Source of the DNA: Adenophora triphylla var. japonica
Lineage: Eukaryota; Streptophyta; Magnoliopsida; Asterales; Campanulaceae
Direction of reading: 5' to 3'
Length of the DNA stretch: 64,000 nt
NCBI GenBank assembly: GCA_022495995.1
Contig: JAFEMH010002450.1
Span: forward strand, 124,001-188,000
Every line of letters starts with the position of its first letter. Within the stretch, counting starts at the first letter, position 1. The notes beneath the pieces are model-generated. The model searched no databases and had not been told where the DNA came from. It was given only the letters and a program-made list of their open reading frames with translations. Below are positions 24,013 through 36,268 of this stretch, piece after piece. The position numbers and the translations under genes are program-made.

Positions 24013-24906
24013 TTGATCTACAAAGATATGCAACAAATATGAACACATATGAGTACCTATTTCATTTAAGAGATTTAAATAACGTATTTCATAAATACTC
24101 CCACTAAATTATATAACATTCTTATACAATCATGCATAATATAATTTAATAGGCTAAGACCCAACTTTAATTTAATTTCAAGTCGGCTATGGCACGACTG
24201 CTCAAAATTAAACTAAAAAGGTAGATAACATTTATCAATCATATCAACATATGACTCTTAGATCCTTTATGAGATTATAGACATCATATGTCACATGTTT
24301 CAATCTCATCTTATGCCTTAGGCCCAAAACTGTTTTGATAGCCTAATTGAGTTCAACCATTTTAAACGTATAGCAATCACCGTTTGCTCATCTTGATCAT
24401 ACAAAGATAGAATTAATGTACCTCGCTATGGCGTAGCCTACATAAAACTATCTGTGTACTCACAAGTGTTTAAAATGGGTGGCATAAACAAACTCAAATT
24501 TCAATGAAGGTTCAATTTTCATGTTTATCAATTAACATGGCAAGGTTGATTCATGAAAATTATATGAGCATAATTATGAACATGGGATGATGCATCACAA
24601 ATCACATTTGATGTGTAATTACTAGTACGTGGCATTGTAATCCAAAGTTATCCCACACTTCCAAGAAGTGCCTGTGGGGAAGGTCTTGGTTTCCAGCCTA
24701 TATACTAAGTAATACTTCAAGAGTAATTCTTAGATTAATCACATTAATCATATAATTCAATTCATAATCATGACATATCAAAATATACAATTACTTCCAT
24801 AAGCAAATCCCATATAAATTCATATTCTAAATCATATTCATCATGAAAATTAACATAATCACATTATATAGTTATCATGATTATCTAAAATAAACATCAT
24901 GAACGG
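24013..24906 (-). other. Copia-2 untranslated leader
   Basis: AT-rich with no gene. It resembles the Copia-1 leader. Confidence 0.7.
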
Positions 24907-24919
24907 GGCTCTGATACCA
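24907..24919 (-). other. Copia-2 primer-binding site
   Basis: Minus-strand TGGTATCAGAGCC, complementary to initiator-Met tRNA, one base inside the 5' LTR. Confidence 0.9.
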
Positions 24920-24920
24920 C

Positions 24921-26315
24921 TGTTGGGTTTCGAGGGTCCATGCGCAGCGGAAGAATGCAAATTAACTCGAAAAACCCGGAGCCTAGGATCCGTTCTAGAT
25001 GATTAATTAAGAAGTATGAAATAGAAATACCAACCTTGTGTGCCTTTGTCTTTGATAAACGCGTTCCAACTCCAGATTGATGACCTTGTGAATCCTTGAT
25101 GAACAATCCTTCAATCACGAACTTAAGATCTTGAATGGCGAAGATCCTCTATGTGTATCCACGCGTTGAACGAACCCTAGAACAATTATAAGTGGATTTC
25201 TAGATCCTTTGATTGAAACTCCTTTCAATCAATAAAGAATTATGGAATTGGTGTTTTGATTTCTCAATTCACAATTGAAAAGCTCTCAATTTTGTGTTTC
25301 TATAAACTCAAAATCGTCACTTGGCTGCTGGGGTTGAAGAGGGATAGTATTTATACTTTATAAATATTATTCCCCTTTCGAATAACAATGAGCGGTTGCC
25401 CATACCCTTTGAGCGGTCGCCCAAGTCAACGATTGACTTGTGGGCGGTCGCCCATGGTACACCTGGGCGGTCGCCCATCAGCCCAGATTCCATAATTTTC
25501 ATTTTTGACAATTCGTTCGATGCGTGTGACCCCATAGGACTATATTATGTTGGCAATGAGTTCGATCACATCGATCCTCATAAGACATGAGCGGACTCTA
25601 GCAAGCCATCATGCCTACCCAAATAATATAATATCAAGTTCGATTTCCTACATAGAACATATCACAATCCCATTGTCACACGATGTTATATTGAACATGA
25701 GTCATGGTCCATGTCAACTCATATTGTTCAATGCTTTCTCGTTACTAAGTAAATTGATCAATCGAATGTTATTAATCACATTAATTCATTCGGACATGGC
25801 CATGTACATCATCAATCTTACTTACGAGTGGCCTAGCAAACATCTCTCTTTATGAGGGACAAATTTCCATCTTGACTTATCATTCTTCCCAACAAGAATC
25901 CTTTCATGCCAATAATAGCCCTTATTGTTACCTGGTTAAAGATAATGTTAAACTATATCAAACACAATATTCATCGAGTGGAAGACAATGATAATCTCAG
26001 GTCAAAGGATATCAATGATATAACTATATGAGATTTAATTATGACATTCGACCATGACATAAATCTCATAATGGGTCAAGTCCAGTACCTTGTTCTCTAA
26101 CAAGTACCCATGAATTTAATGTGCATCCCTATGCATATAATCATCACATGATTATCCATTAAACTTCATACTAGTGCTTCATAAGTACTAGGGACACGAT
26201 TATTACAATAAACATGCAAACATATATAATAATCAAAATAACAATCTCTTATATAAATGAATAATGACATTACATATAAGTCTATCTCTATAGGCCTAGG
26301 GCACTAACACCTACA
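24921..26315 (-). repeat. Copia-2 5' LTR (1395 bp)
   Basis: Matches 18534-20052 apart from the palindrome region, where it lacks a stretch of about 150 bp and has one segment (near 25421-25450) absent from the other LTR. Confidence 0.95.
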
Positions 26316-27247
26316 GCTTATGTGAAGAGACTTGTCTCTGATAAGTTAAAACCTAAATCCGACAAGGTTATTTTCGTTGGTTACCCTAAGGAAACCAAAG
26401 GGTATTATTTTTACAAGCGCAATGAGAACAAAGTGTTTATTGCTCGATATGGTGCTTTTCTTGAGAAACAGTTTCTTAATAAAACATCTAGTGGGAGTAA
26501 AATTGATCTTGAAGAAGTTCAAGAACCCAAAAATAACATGGAACCGATAGTATAGAATGAACCAACTCCACAAGAAGTTGTGGAACCGGTTCAAGATCCA
26601 CAAGTCCATCGTAGATCGGATATGTTACGATCCGCACCCGAGAGATATGGATTTCTCGTGTCGGAAAGTAATGAAGTGGAAGTCATTAAGAATGACGAAC
26701 CTACTTCCTATCAAGAGGCGATGTCCGATCCCGATTTGGATAAATGGTTAGAAGCTATGAAGTCCGAATTGCAATCCATGTCGGATAATCAAGTTTGGAA
26801 CTTGATTGAGCCACCCGAAGGTGTAAAAACCATAGGGTGCAAGTAAGACTTCAAGAAGAAGACTGACTTGGATGGGAAGGTGCATACTTATAAGGCTAGG
26901 CTTGTAGCAAAGGGATATAGGCAAACTCATGGTGTAGACTATGATGAAACCTTCTCGCCTGTTGCCATGCTTAAGTCTATTAGAATTTTAATTGCCATAG
27001 TCGCATATTATGACTATGAGATATGGCAAATGGATGTCAAAACTGCTTTCCTTAATGGAAAATTGCTAGAGGATGTGTATATGACACAACCTGAAGGTTT
27101 GTAGATCCACGAAATTCTAGTAAGGTGTGCAAGTTGCAAAGATCCATTTATGGATTAAAGCAAGCTTCTAGGAGTTGAAATCTTCGGTTCGATGAGAAAA
27201 TCAAAGAGTTTGGTTTTATCAAGAATGAAGATGAACCTTGTGTATAC
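26316..27247 (+). pseudogene. Copia-1 integrase end and RT N-terminal part
   Basis: Resumes after the duplicated GCTTA with VKRLVSDKLKPKSDK, then a linker (RRSDMLRSAPERYGF) and RT onset (KTDLDGKVHTYKARL, GVDYDETFSPVA, WQMDVKTAFLNG). Stops are present at 26553, 26844 (in place of the WVF motif) and 27102. A frameshift lies between 27105 and 27247. Confidence 0.88.
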
Positions 27248-28276
27248 ATGAAATTCAGTGGGAGCGTTGTGCTATTTCTCTTGTTGTATGTCGATGATAT
27301 CTTACTTATTGGAAATGACATTCCTGCACTTGAGACTGTCAAGTCTTGGTTAGGGAAGTGTTTCTCAATGAAAGATATGGGCGAAGCCGCTTACATCCTT
27401 GGTATCAAGATCTATAGAGATAGATCTAAGAGGATTATTGGTTTGAGTCAAAGTACCTACATTGACAAGGTTCTTAGAAGATTCAAGATGGAAAATTCTA
27501 AGAGAGGAAACTTGCCAATGGGTCATGGTGTTACTCTTAGTAAGACTCAGTGTCTTAAGACAACTGATGAGCGAAAGAGAATGAATGAAGTTCCATGCGC
27601 TTCGTCTATTGGATCTATCATGTACGCTATGATTTGCACTAGACCCGACGTCTCGTATGCTTTGAGTATGACGAGTCGATACCAATCTGATCCGGGTGAG
27701 AACCATTGGATGGCAGTCAAGACGATCCTAAAGTACTTAAGAAGGACTAAGGATGCGTTCTTGGTATTTGGAGGGATGGAAGAAGATCTTGTTGTAAGAG
27801 GTTACACAGATGCTAGCTTCCAAACCGATAAGGATGATTTTCGATCACAGTCGGGATTTGTGTTTATGCTTAACGGAGGTGCGATATGTTGGAAGAGTTC
27901 CAAGCAGAGTACTATTGCCGATTCTAGTACTGAGGCTGAATATATAGCGGCATCCGATGCAGCTAAGGAGGCGGTTTGGATCAAGAAGTTCATTAGTGAC
28001 TTGGAAGTTGTTCCAAGTATCACTAATCCGGTGACACTTTATTGTGACAACAATGGTGCCATTGCGCAAGCAAAGGAACCAAGGTCACACCAGAAATTCA
28101 AACATATACTTAGACGTTTCCATCTCATTCGAGAGTTCATTGATCGGGGAGACGTTAAGATATGCAAAGTATCAACCGATGATAACATTGGGGATCCGCT
28201 TACAAAGCCCCTCGCACAAGCTAAGCATGATGGTCATGTGAGGTCCATGGGTATTAGATACATAGATGGAGCCTAG
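27248..28276 (+). pseudogene. Copia-1 RT catalytic part and RNase H
   Basis: A 342-codon open stretch. It has YVDDILLIGND, GEAAYILGIKI, the connection region (CTRPDVSYAL), and RNase H with RGYTDASF, STEAEYIAASDAAKEA and YCDNNGAIAQ. It ends IRYIDGA with TAG next to the polypurine tract. The domain is intact, but upstream breaks prevent a full polyprotein. Confidence 0.92.
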
Positions 28277-28279
28277 TGC

Positions 28280-28290
28280 AAGTGGGAGAT
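28280..28290 (+). other. Copia-1 polypurine tract
   Basis: AAGTGGGAGAT abutting the 3' LTR. Confidence 0.85.
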
Positions 28291-29920
28291 TGTTGGTGTA
28301 ATGCCCTAGGCTATAGTTATGATTGACTTGAACCGTTATGTATCATCTTTATTATTTATTATAGAGCGCATTTATTCTGTTCATTATATGTTTGCATGTT
28401 TATTATATTGAACTGCGTCTCTAGTTGTTATGAACAACTAGTATAAGTTGGTAATGGATAATCATATAGATGATTATATGCATGGAGATGCACATTACAC
28501 TTATGGATACTTGCTAGAGAACAAGTATTGGACTTGACCTACTTATGAGATTTATGACATGGTCTGTTGTCATGATTAAATCTCATGATAGTCAAGTTAT
28601 TGAATCCTTTGTACCTGAGATTATCATCGTCTTTCACATGGCGAAGATCGTGTTTGATATAGTCTAACACTATCTTTAATCGGAAAGCAATAAGGCCTAT
28701 GTTAGCACGTTTGTATCCATGTAGGGAAGAATGATAAGTCAAAACGGGATTTGTCCCTCTTATGAAGAGAGATGTTTGCCTAACCCCTCGATGAATGATG
28801 TTGATGAAACGTGTGGCCACACTCAAGTGATTTGATGAAAATCAAATGCATTTGGATTATCCACATATTCGGAATCGAGAAAGCATTGAACAGAATGAGT
28901 TGACCTAGACCATGACTCATGTTCAATTGGACATCGTGGACAAAGGGATTATAACATTGGATCTATTAAGGAATCAAGCTTTGATGTTATATTTAATTGG
29001 GTGGACATAATGATTTGCTAGAAGTCACTTATGTCTTGTGAGGTTGATGTTTCAATTCACTACCAACATAATATATAATTCCTAAAGGGTCACACACAAA
29101 AGAACGAATTTGATTCAAGCTGAAAATTGGAATTTTGGGTTCTGGCACGACTCGTGACCAGGAGCACGACTCGTGCCCTGGGTCACGACTCGTGCCAAGG
29201 AATACGACTCGTGACCAAGGCTGAGACACAACTTGGTTTTTGTCTCGTTTTGATCAGAACGAGTTGGGGCTCAAGGAATGACTCGTGAGCACGAATGAAA
29301 GCAAAGGGCACGACTCGTGCCAATTGGCACGACTCATGCAAAGGCCAAATTTCGTGTCCGTACGATTTTCCTTGACTAGGAAGGAATTGGTATTTTACAA
29401 GGTTTCTACCTTAATTGTTAGGGGATTTATATGGGATATAAATACAGCCTTGCAGCCATATTTTTCCTCTCTCTCACATCATAATCCAAGGTTTTTGAAA
29501 CTCTAGATTTTGATTTTGAATCAAAAGTCCCAAATTGTTAAATAGTTTTGGCTTTGACTATTGAATATTGATTCAATAATCAAGAGGATCATCTAGCAAT
29601 CCAACAAGAAGGTGTTCTTGGATTCGTTCGCGTGTGGATTACTGATAGAGGGTGATAGGTTAATCACCAATAGCTTGAAGCCTCCGTTCGTTGATTCTTC
29701 ACAAGATTTTGAACAAGGTAGAAGAAGATCCGTTTCGATATCAAAATTCCAAGGCTAGAATTTTGTGATCTACTTTGTTAAACTTCATCGCATTCAAGGT
29801 ATGTAAATTCTATCTCATATAAATTTCTAATCTCTTCATGCTAGATGGATCTTAGGGCTAGGGTTTTGATGTTATTTAAAAAAAAATCTTCCGCTGCGCT
29901 TGTAACCCCAAAACCCAACA
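28291..29920 (+). repeat. Copia-1 3' LTR (1630 bp)
   Basis: From TGTTGGTGTAATG to CCAACA. It matches the split 5' LTR. The near-palindrome cluster is at 29143-29340 and TATAAATA at 29437-29444. It is uninterrupted. Confidence 0.96.
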
Positions 29921-29925
29921 GCTGC

Positions 29926-31065
29926 GCCTCAGATGCACTGAATCTCGCCAAAAACTTCCTCTTAAAATCTTGATAGCCAGTGATGGATTTTGAGGGCTGG
30001 GCCAAAAACCACTCCAACGCATGATCTGTCAGCGTGCTCGCCAACGCTCTACACAAAATGGCCTCAATTTTGGTTAACATTGACATCGTCACCTCAAACC
30101 CGCCACGCCCTGGTAGTCCCAGAATAACTCGACAAACTTGGCATGCAAAAAGTGGGGTCTGGATCAGCATTTTGAATACTTTTAACAAACGGGGCTAAAT
30201 AAGAATCCTTTTCGTCCTCAGTTTTGGTTCCCGCCTCTAGCTCCTTAATCTTCTTAACCATTTCAACCTTCCACTTATCATCCTCCTCTTTCTTAGCTAT
30301 CTCCGCCTCTACGGCTTTCTTATCACTTTCCTTCTCGTCCTTCTTCTCACTCTTTTCATATCGTCTGCGGTCCCTGTCTCGTGGCGACCTTTCATCACGA
30401 TGCAGCCTCTCAGAATGTCGCGAATGATGCGACCTTTCATCACGATACGACCTTTCCTCCGAATATTTGGAACGGCTGGGCCTGTAATGTAAGTCTTGTC
30501 CATCGTTGATCCACTATCCATCTCATCACCTTCATATTCATAATAGTAAGAATCTTCTAGCGAGTTGCCAAATTTGTAATGTATTTTCCTCCTTTTTCCA
30601 TCCTCTTCAAACTCTTGATACTTTTTCCTCCCTACCGCCCCTTCAGATCTAGCCTTGGCTGGTTCTCGCCTTGGTTCTCTAATCTTCTCCTTAGGCGGCG
30701 GCATATCCCGCACTCGCCTTTCCCCCCTCTTGGCTACATTTTTGGCTAGCTACCTGCTCTCCTACTGGACTCTTTCCGGCTGCCTTTGCCAGCACATCAG
30801 GAGGGATCTGCGTAGGCTCCTGTCTCATCTCCATCAATCTCTTATTATTCGCGAGAATCTAAAGAAGCAAATCATTGTTGGATCTGATTCGATCTGCTTC
30901 TGCCCTAATATCATCCTCCCTTGAGGGGGAGGGGTCCTGCCCCTCGGCTCTCGCTTTCGGCTTATCCGCTCGTGCCTTGGATTCCCGCTCCCTACCACGC
31001 CTGATTGTCGATTCGGTCTCTGTGGAGTGCACCTCGCCCTCCCTTCCAGACATTGATCTGTTCAT
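29926..31065 (-). pseudogene. Tat-1 gag, N-terminal part
   Basis: On the minus strand: an Arg/Glu-rich start (MNRSMSGREGEV at 31065), charged sequence around MRDMPPPKEKIREPRREP (30713), then a capsid-like part (ALASTLTDHALEWFLAQPS, DFKRKFLARFSASEAQ) that ends at the Copia-1 insertion. Its continuation is at 4437. Tat-2 gag has ALVSTLTGAALTWFNGL at the matching place. Frameshifts near 30400 and 30190, and several stops, interrupt it. Confidence 0.8.
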
Positions 31066-31353
31066 ACGGGTATCCTTAGGGTTGGGTGTTGCCAGCGTCA
31101 GATTCTGGGCAGCTTTTGAAGGAACTCCTTTATCCTAACACATTTCACAGCCTTTCTGGGTTCACAAACAGGTACACAAACAAGAAACAAAGATTCCACA
31201 AACAATAACAAAGCTGACAGGCCGAAACAACGTCGATAGCAACTGGACAGAAAAGGTTTTCTGGGTTTCTAACTCAAGAACACGAACAGCAACAACTCAA
31301 CCAAACCAATAATCCACCACAAACTTCAACAGACCATGCAAAGAAGAAAAAAT

Positions 31354-31375
31354 TAGTCCCGGCAACGGAACCAAC
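31354..31375 (-). other. Tat-1 primer-binding-like site
   Basis: Minus-strand TTGGTTCCGTTGCCGGGA lies just inside the LTR. It resembles the tRNA-Asp-type site common in Tat/Athila elements, with two changes near its start. Confidence 0.55.
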
Positions 31376-32120
31376 TGATGCTACCAAGCCAAATATGGTT
31401 GCACAGGCTGACTTGAACAAAGAAAGGGGGATACTCCGGCTGTCCTCTTTGAATGGTCGCCTACACACATGCACAAACGTCAACTAGGCCGGGGGTGTCT
31501 CCGGCGTTACCCCTCCGGCGTGAGAGTAAGTTGACTGGTCTTTAACAAGCAAATAACAATGGAGTTCTTGGAGAGAGAAAGCTTAGAAGAGTGAGAAAGA
31601 GACTTACCAAATGACATTTTCCATGTTGCTTTTATACTCCCATGCACCATGTGCCTTGCACATGGGGGACACTTGTCAATCATCAACAAAAGGTGCCAAC
31701 CACCCCCAAGTTAGTGGAGATACACTGTTCACCTTGTCAAATCACTCCATATTGACGGTTATGGTGGGGTCCATATGTAATAGTCTGAACGTCATTCAAA
31801 GTCATTAGTCACGTAAGTCGCCCAGACGACAATCAAAGGAGAGACGACAATCCTCATATTGCCGCCAATCCTATCCTCCACTCAGGCGACATTCTCGCCT
31901 GTTGATTCTATCAATACATGCCACTCATAACCAAGGAGTACTTCTCGCTTGGACTTACTCTCACGCGTCGGTTTACGCACATTGCTTCATTATATATGTC
32001 GTCTCACTATTTTGGGCCTATTTTAATACACATATTATACGTACTCGGTCCAGTTGACCCATTTCGTCATGTTAGGCCTAATTTACTGTTTTAGGCCCAA
32101 ATCCATTTTTCATTATCACA
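31376..32120 (-). repeat. Tat-1 5' LTR
   Basis: The plus-strand boundaries are TGATGCTACC and TTATCACA. A minus-strand TATAAAAG lies at 31629-31636. Downstream of it sits a GC-rich segment (31490-31530) resembling the LTR of Tat-2. The boundaries are inferred because the partner LTR is outside the window. Confidence 0.65.
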
Positions 32121-32555
32121 TCAGGGTGGCTCTGTATTTTTTTGTTGGTATTTCTTCTTGTTGAAAATCTTGCTAGTTTGTGACCTGGGTTTTTATTTTT
32201 TATTAGCTTTTAATATAATTGAAAAAAAAATCGAGGAATAAAGACACAAATAACGAAAGTAAGGATCGATTCACAGAAAATTGGCTTTTCAATCTATTAC
32301 TATCTCCATTACAAAATGAATGTCCAAAAAGTGTTGAAATTTACTATTGATCAAAGAGTAAATTTCAAAATTTTTTGTATATCCATTTTAAGACGGAGGG
32401 AGCATTACTTTCGTTTAATTTAAAACCCCTTTTTCAAAGTGTGATGAAATTGAAACTAAAGAAGACGGCTTTTGAAAATTTATAAGAAAAACTATGGTAT
32501 CAAAATGGTTTTTGTTCAATGATTTTTGGTTCACTTTTTTCTTTTGGAGTAGGTC
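32121..32555. other. AT-rich flank with a degraded Stowaway-like MITE (about 32296-32405)
   Basis: No gene. GACGGAGGGAG near 32393 is the characteristic Stowaway end, and a degraded opposite end may lie near 32300. Confidence 0.5.
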
Positions 32556-32663
32556 TAGCGAGAAACGCGTTTCTCCATAAGTTATGGAGAAACGGGTTTT
32601 TGGATATCCAGAAGCTTTGGGATTGATATCCAGAAGCTTTGGGACGCACTACTACATTTCTGA

Positions 32664-32968
32664 CCTAATGTAACGCATGTAACGCATCTAATGTAACGCC
32701 AAGAGCTAATGTAACGCATCTAATGCAACGCCAGAGCTAATGTAACGCATCTAATGCAACGCCAGAGCTAATGTAACGGCTAATGCAACGCCAGAGCTAA
32801 TGTAACGCATCTAATGCAACGCCAGAGCTAATGTAACGCATCTAATGCAACGCCAGAGCTAATGTAACGAGTCTAATGCAATGCCAAAATCCTAATGTAA
32901 CGCCTAAATTACTAATGCAACGCCAAAATCCTAATGTAACGCCTAAATTACTAATGCAACGCCAAAAT
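32664..32968. repeat. CACTA left subterminal repeats
   Basis: More than ten copies of TAATGTAACGC / TAATGCAACGC, mostly arranged as a roughly 31-bp unit with CCAGAGC. Confidence 0.92.
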
Positions 32969-32969
32969 C

Positions 32970-35900
32970 CTATAACATATACCCTATACCCTACACTATA
33001 CCCTATAACCTATATCCTATATCCTATACCCTATACCCTATACCATATACCCTATACCTTATACACTATACCCTATACACTATACCCTATACCCTATACC
33101 CTATGCCCTATACACTATACCCTATAACCTATATCCTATACCTTATACCCTATACCCTATACCCTATACACTATACCCTATACCCTATAGGGTATACCCT
33201 ATAGGGTATAGGGTATAAGGTATAGGGCATATGGTATAGGGTATACCCTATAGGGTATAGGGTATACCCTATAAGGTATAGGGTATATGGTATAGGGTAT
33301 ACCCTATAGGGTATAGGGTATAGGGTATAGGGTATACCCTATACCATATGCCCTATACCTTATACCCTATACCCTATAGGGTATACCCTATACCCTATAG
33401 GGTATACTTCCTATACTTCATACCCTATATAGGTATACCCTATAGGGTATAGGGAATTTATACCCTATAGGTATAGGGTATAAGTATACCATAAATGGTA
33501 TAGGGTATACCCTATAGGGTATAGGGTATAGGGTATACCCTATAGGGTATAGGGTATAAGGTATAGGGCATATGGTATAGGGTATACCCTATACCCTATA
33601 GGGTATAGGGTATAGGGTATACCCTATAGGGTATAGGGTATAAGGTATAGGGCATATGGTATAGGGTATACCCTATAGGGTATAGGGTATACCCTATAAG
33701 GTATAGGGTATATGGTATAGGGTATACCCTATAGGGTATAGGGTATACCTTATAAGGTATAGGGTATAGGGTATATCCTATAGGGTATAGGGTATAGGGT
33801 ATACCCTATAGGGTATAGGGTATACCCTATAGGATATAGGGCATAGGGTATAGGGCATATGGTATAGGGTATACCATATACCCTATAGGGTATAGGGTAT
33901 ACCCTATAGGGTATAGGGTATAAGGTATAGGGCATATGGTATAGGGTATAGGGTATAGGGTATACCCTATAAGGTATAGGGTATATGGTATAGGGTATAC
34001 CCTATAGGGTATAGGGTATAAGGTATAGGGCATATGGTATAGGGTATACCCTATAGGGTATAGGGTATACCCTATAAGGTATAGGGTATATGGTATAGGG
34101 TATAGGGTATACCCTATAGGATATAGGGTATACTCAATAGGGTATAGGGTATAAGGTATAGGGCATATGGTATAGGGTATAGGGTATACCCTATAAGGTA
34201 TAGGGTATATGGTATAGGGTATACCCTATAGGGTATAGGGTATAGGGTATAGGGTATACCCTATAGGGTATAGGGTATAAGGTATAGGGCATATGGTATA
34301 GGGTATACCCTATAGGGTATAGGGTATACCCTATAAGGTATAGGGTATATGGTATAGGGTATAGGGTATACCCTATAGGGTATAGGGTATACTCTATAGG
34401 GTATAGGGTATAAGGTATAGGGCATATGGTATAGGGTATAGGGTATACCCTATAAGGTATAGGGTATATGGTATAGGGTATACCCTATAGGGTATAGGGT
34501 ATATGGTATAAGGTATACCCTATAGGGTATAGGGTATAAGGTATAGGGCATATGGTATAGGGTATACCCTATAGGGTATAGGGTATACCCTATAAGGTAT
34601 AGGGTATATGGTATAGGGTATAGGGTATACCCTATAGGGTATAGGGTATAGGGTATACTCTATAGGGTATAGGGTATAAGGTATAGGACATATGGTATAG
34701 GGTATACCCTATCGGGTATAGGGTATATGGTATAGGGTATACCCTATAGGGTATAGGGTATACCCTATAAGGTATAGGGTATAGGGTATACCCTATAGGA
34801 TATAGGGCATAGGGTATAAGGCATATGGTATAGGGTATACCCTATAAGGTATAGGGTATACCCTATAAGGTATAGGGTATAGGGTATAGGGTATACCCTA
34901 TAGGGTATACCCTATAGGGTATAGGGTATAGGGTATACCCTATAGGGTATAGGGTATACCCTATAGGATATAAGGCATAGGGTATAGGGCATATGGTATA
35001 GGGTATACCCTAAAGGGTATAGGGTATACCATATACGGTATAGGATATACCCTATAGGGTATAGGGTATATGGTATAAGGTATAGGGCATAAGGTATAGG
35101 GCATATGGTATAAGGTATATCCTATAGGGTATAGGGTATACCCTATAGGATATACGGTATAAGATAGAGGGTATAGGGTATAAGGTATAGGGCATAGGGC
35201 ATATGGTATAGGGTATACCCTATAGGATATAGGGTATACCCTATAGGATATAGGGTATACCCTATATGGTATAGGGTATAGGGTATACCCTATAGGGTAT
35301 AGGGTATACCCTATAGGGTATAGGGTATAGGGTATACCCTATAGGGTATAGGGTATACCCTATAGGGTATAGGGTATACCCTATAGGGTATAGGGTATAG
35401 GATATACCCTATAGGGTATAGGGTATACCCTATAGGATATAGGGTATACCCAATAGGGTATAGGGTATAGGGTATACCCTATAGGGTATAGGGTATAGGG
35501 TATACCCTATAGGGTATAGGGTATAGGATATACCCTATAGGGTATAGGGTATACCCTATAGGGTATAGGGTATAGGATATACCCTATAGGGTATAGGGTA
35601 TACCCTATAGGATATAGGGTATAAGGTATAGGGTATAGGGTATAGGGCATATGGTATAGGGTATACCCTATAGGGTATAGGGTATACCCTATATGATATA
35701 GGGTATAGGGTATAGGGTATAAGGTATAGGGTATAGGGTATACCCTATAGGATATATGGTATACCCTATAGGATATAGGGTATACCCTATAGTGTATACC
35801 CTATAGGGTTTAGGGTATAGGGTATACCCTATACCTTATACCCCCTAAGGTATAGGGTATACCCTATAGGGTATAGGGTATAGGATATACCCTATAGGGT

Positions 35901-36268
35901 ATAGGGTATACCCTTTAGGATATAGGGTATAGGGTATACGCTATAGGGTATATGGTATACCCTATAGGGTATAGGGTATAGGGTATAAGGTATAGGGTAT
36001 AGGGTATAGGGTATACCCTATACCCTATAGGGTATACCATATATCATATAGGGTATACCATATACCCTATAGGGGTATACCCTATAGGATATTGGGTATA
36101 AGGTATAGGGCATAAGGTATACCATATAGGATATAGGGTATATGGTATAGGGTATAGGGTATACCCTATAAGTCTAGTATAGGTATAGGGTATACCCTAT
36201 ACCCTATAGGGTTTGCCCTATACCCTATGCACTATACCTTATACCCTATACCTTATACCCTACAAGTA
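32970..36268. repeat. 3.3-kb heptad array of TATAGGG and TATACCC
   Basis: The sequence can be cut into 7-bp words, each TATA followed by GGG or CCC, with variants TATAAGG, TATATGG and CATATGG. The marker TATAAGG-TATAGGG-CATATGG recurs at 34020, 34153, 34279, 34412, 34538 and 34678. These spacings are 133, 126, 133, 126 and 140 bp, all multiples of seven, which gives a 259-bp (37-heptad) higher-order period. The Tyr/Pro-repeat ORFs inside are artefacts. Confidence 0.95.

Larger units (their letters stand above)
18534..26315 (-). mobile_element. Copia-2: Ty1/copia LTR retrotransposon inserted in Copia-1 integrase
   Basis: A 7782-bp minus-strand element with LTRs 18534-20052 and 24921-26315, flanked by GCTTA (18529-18533, 26316-26320). 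The PBS and polypurine tract are in the expected places. Its proteins are close relatives of those of Copia-1, yet the LTRs differ. It carries stops and frameshifts, so it is inactive. Confidence 0.95.
4443..29920 (+). mobile_element. Copia-1: Ty1/copia LTR retrotransposon, twice interrupted
   Basis: The element begins TGTTGGTGTAATG at 4443 and ends CCAACA at 29920, flanked by the duplication GCTGC (4438-4442 and 29921-29925). The 5' LTR is split (4443-4472 plus 14041-15642, 1632 bp together) and the 3' LTR is 28291-29920 (1630 bp). It encodes gag, protease, integrase, RT and RNase H in copia order, and the integrase reading frame is broken by Copia-2. Several stops and frameshifts make it inactive. 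It inserted into gag of Tat-1. Confidence 0.95.
1..32120 (-). mobile_element. Tat-1: Ty3/gypsy Tat-type LTR retrotransposon, lacking most of pol, split by Copia-1
   Basis: A minus-strand element. Reading right to left it has an LTR (31376-32120), a primer-binding-like site, gag (31065 down to 29926, resuming at 4437 down to 3566) and protease (3559-3272). It then has a block of tandem repeats and, on the opposite strand, a decayed coiled-coil gene (64-753). Gag is interrupted exactly by Copia-1. The layout matches Tat-2 at 41482-53552, except that RT, RNase H and integrase are absent between protease and the repeat block. The left LTR lies outside the window, so the full length is unknown. 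It is probably non-autonomous; assignment to Tat rests on gag and protease resemblance and on the antisense gene. Confidence 0.8.

Noticed and set aside
32876..34033. Tyr/Pro/Leu repeat proteins (TLYPIPY)
   Set aside because: They are produced by the seven-base array in any frame. No independent start or coding signal.
32970..36268. True interstitial telomere
   Set aside because: Words are TATAGGG/TATACCC, not TTTAGGG. The array switches sense and sits inside a bounded CACTA element. A CCCTAAA word is rare.
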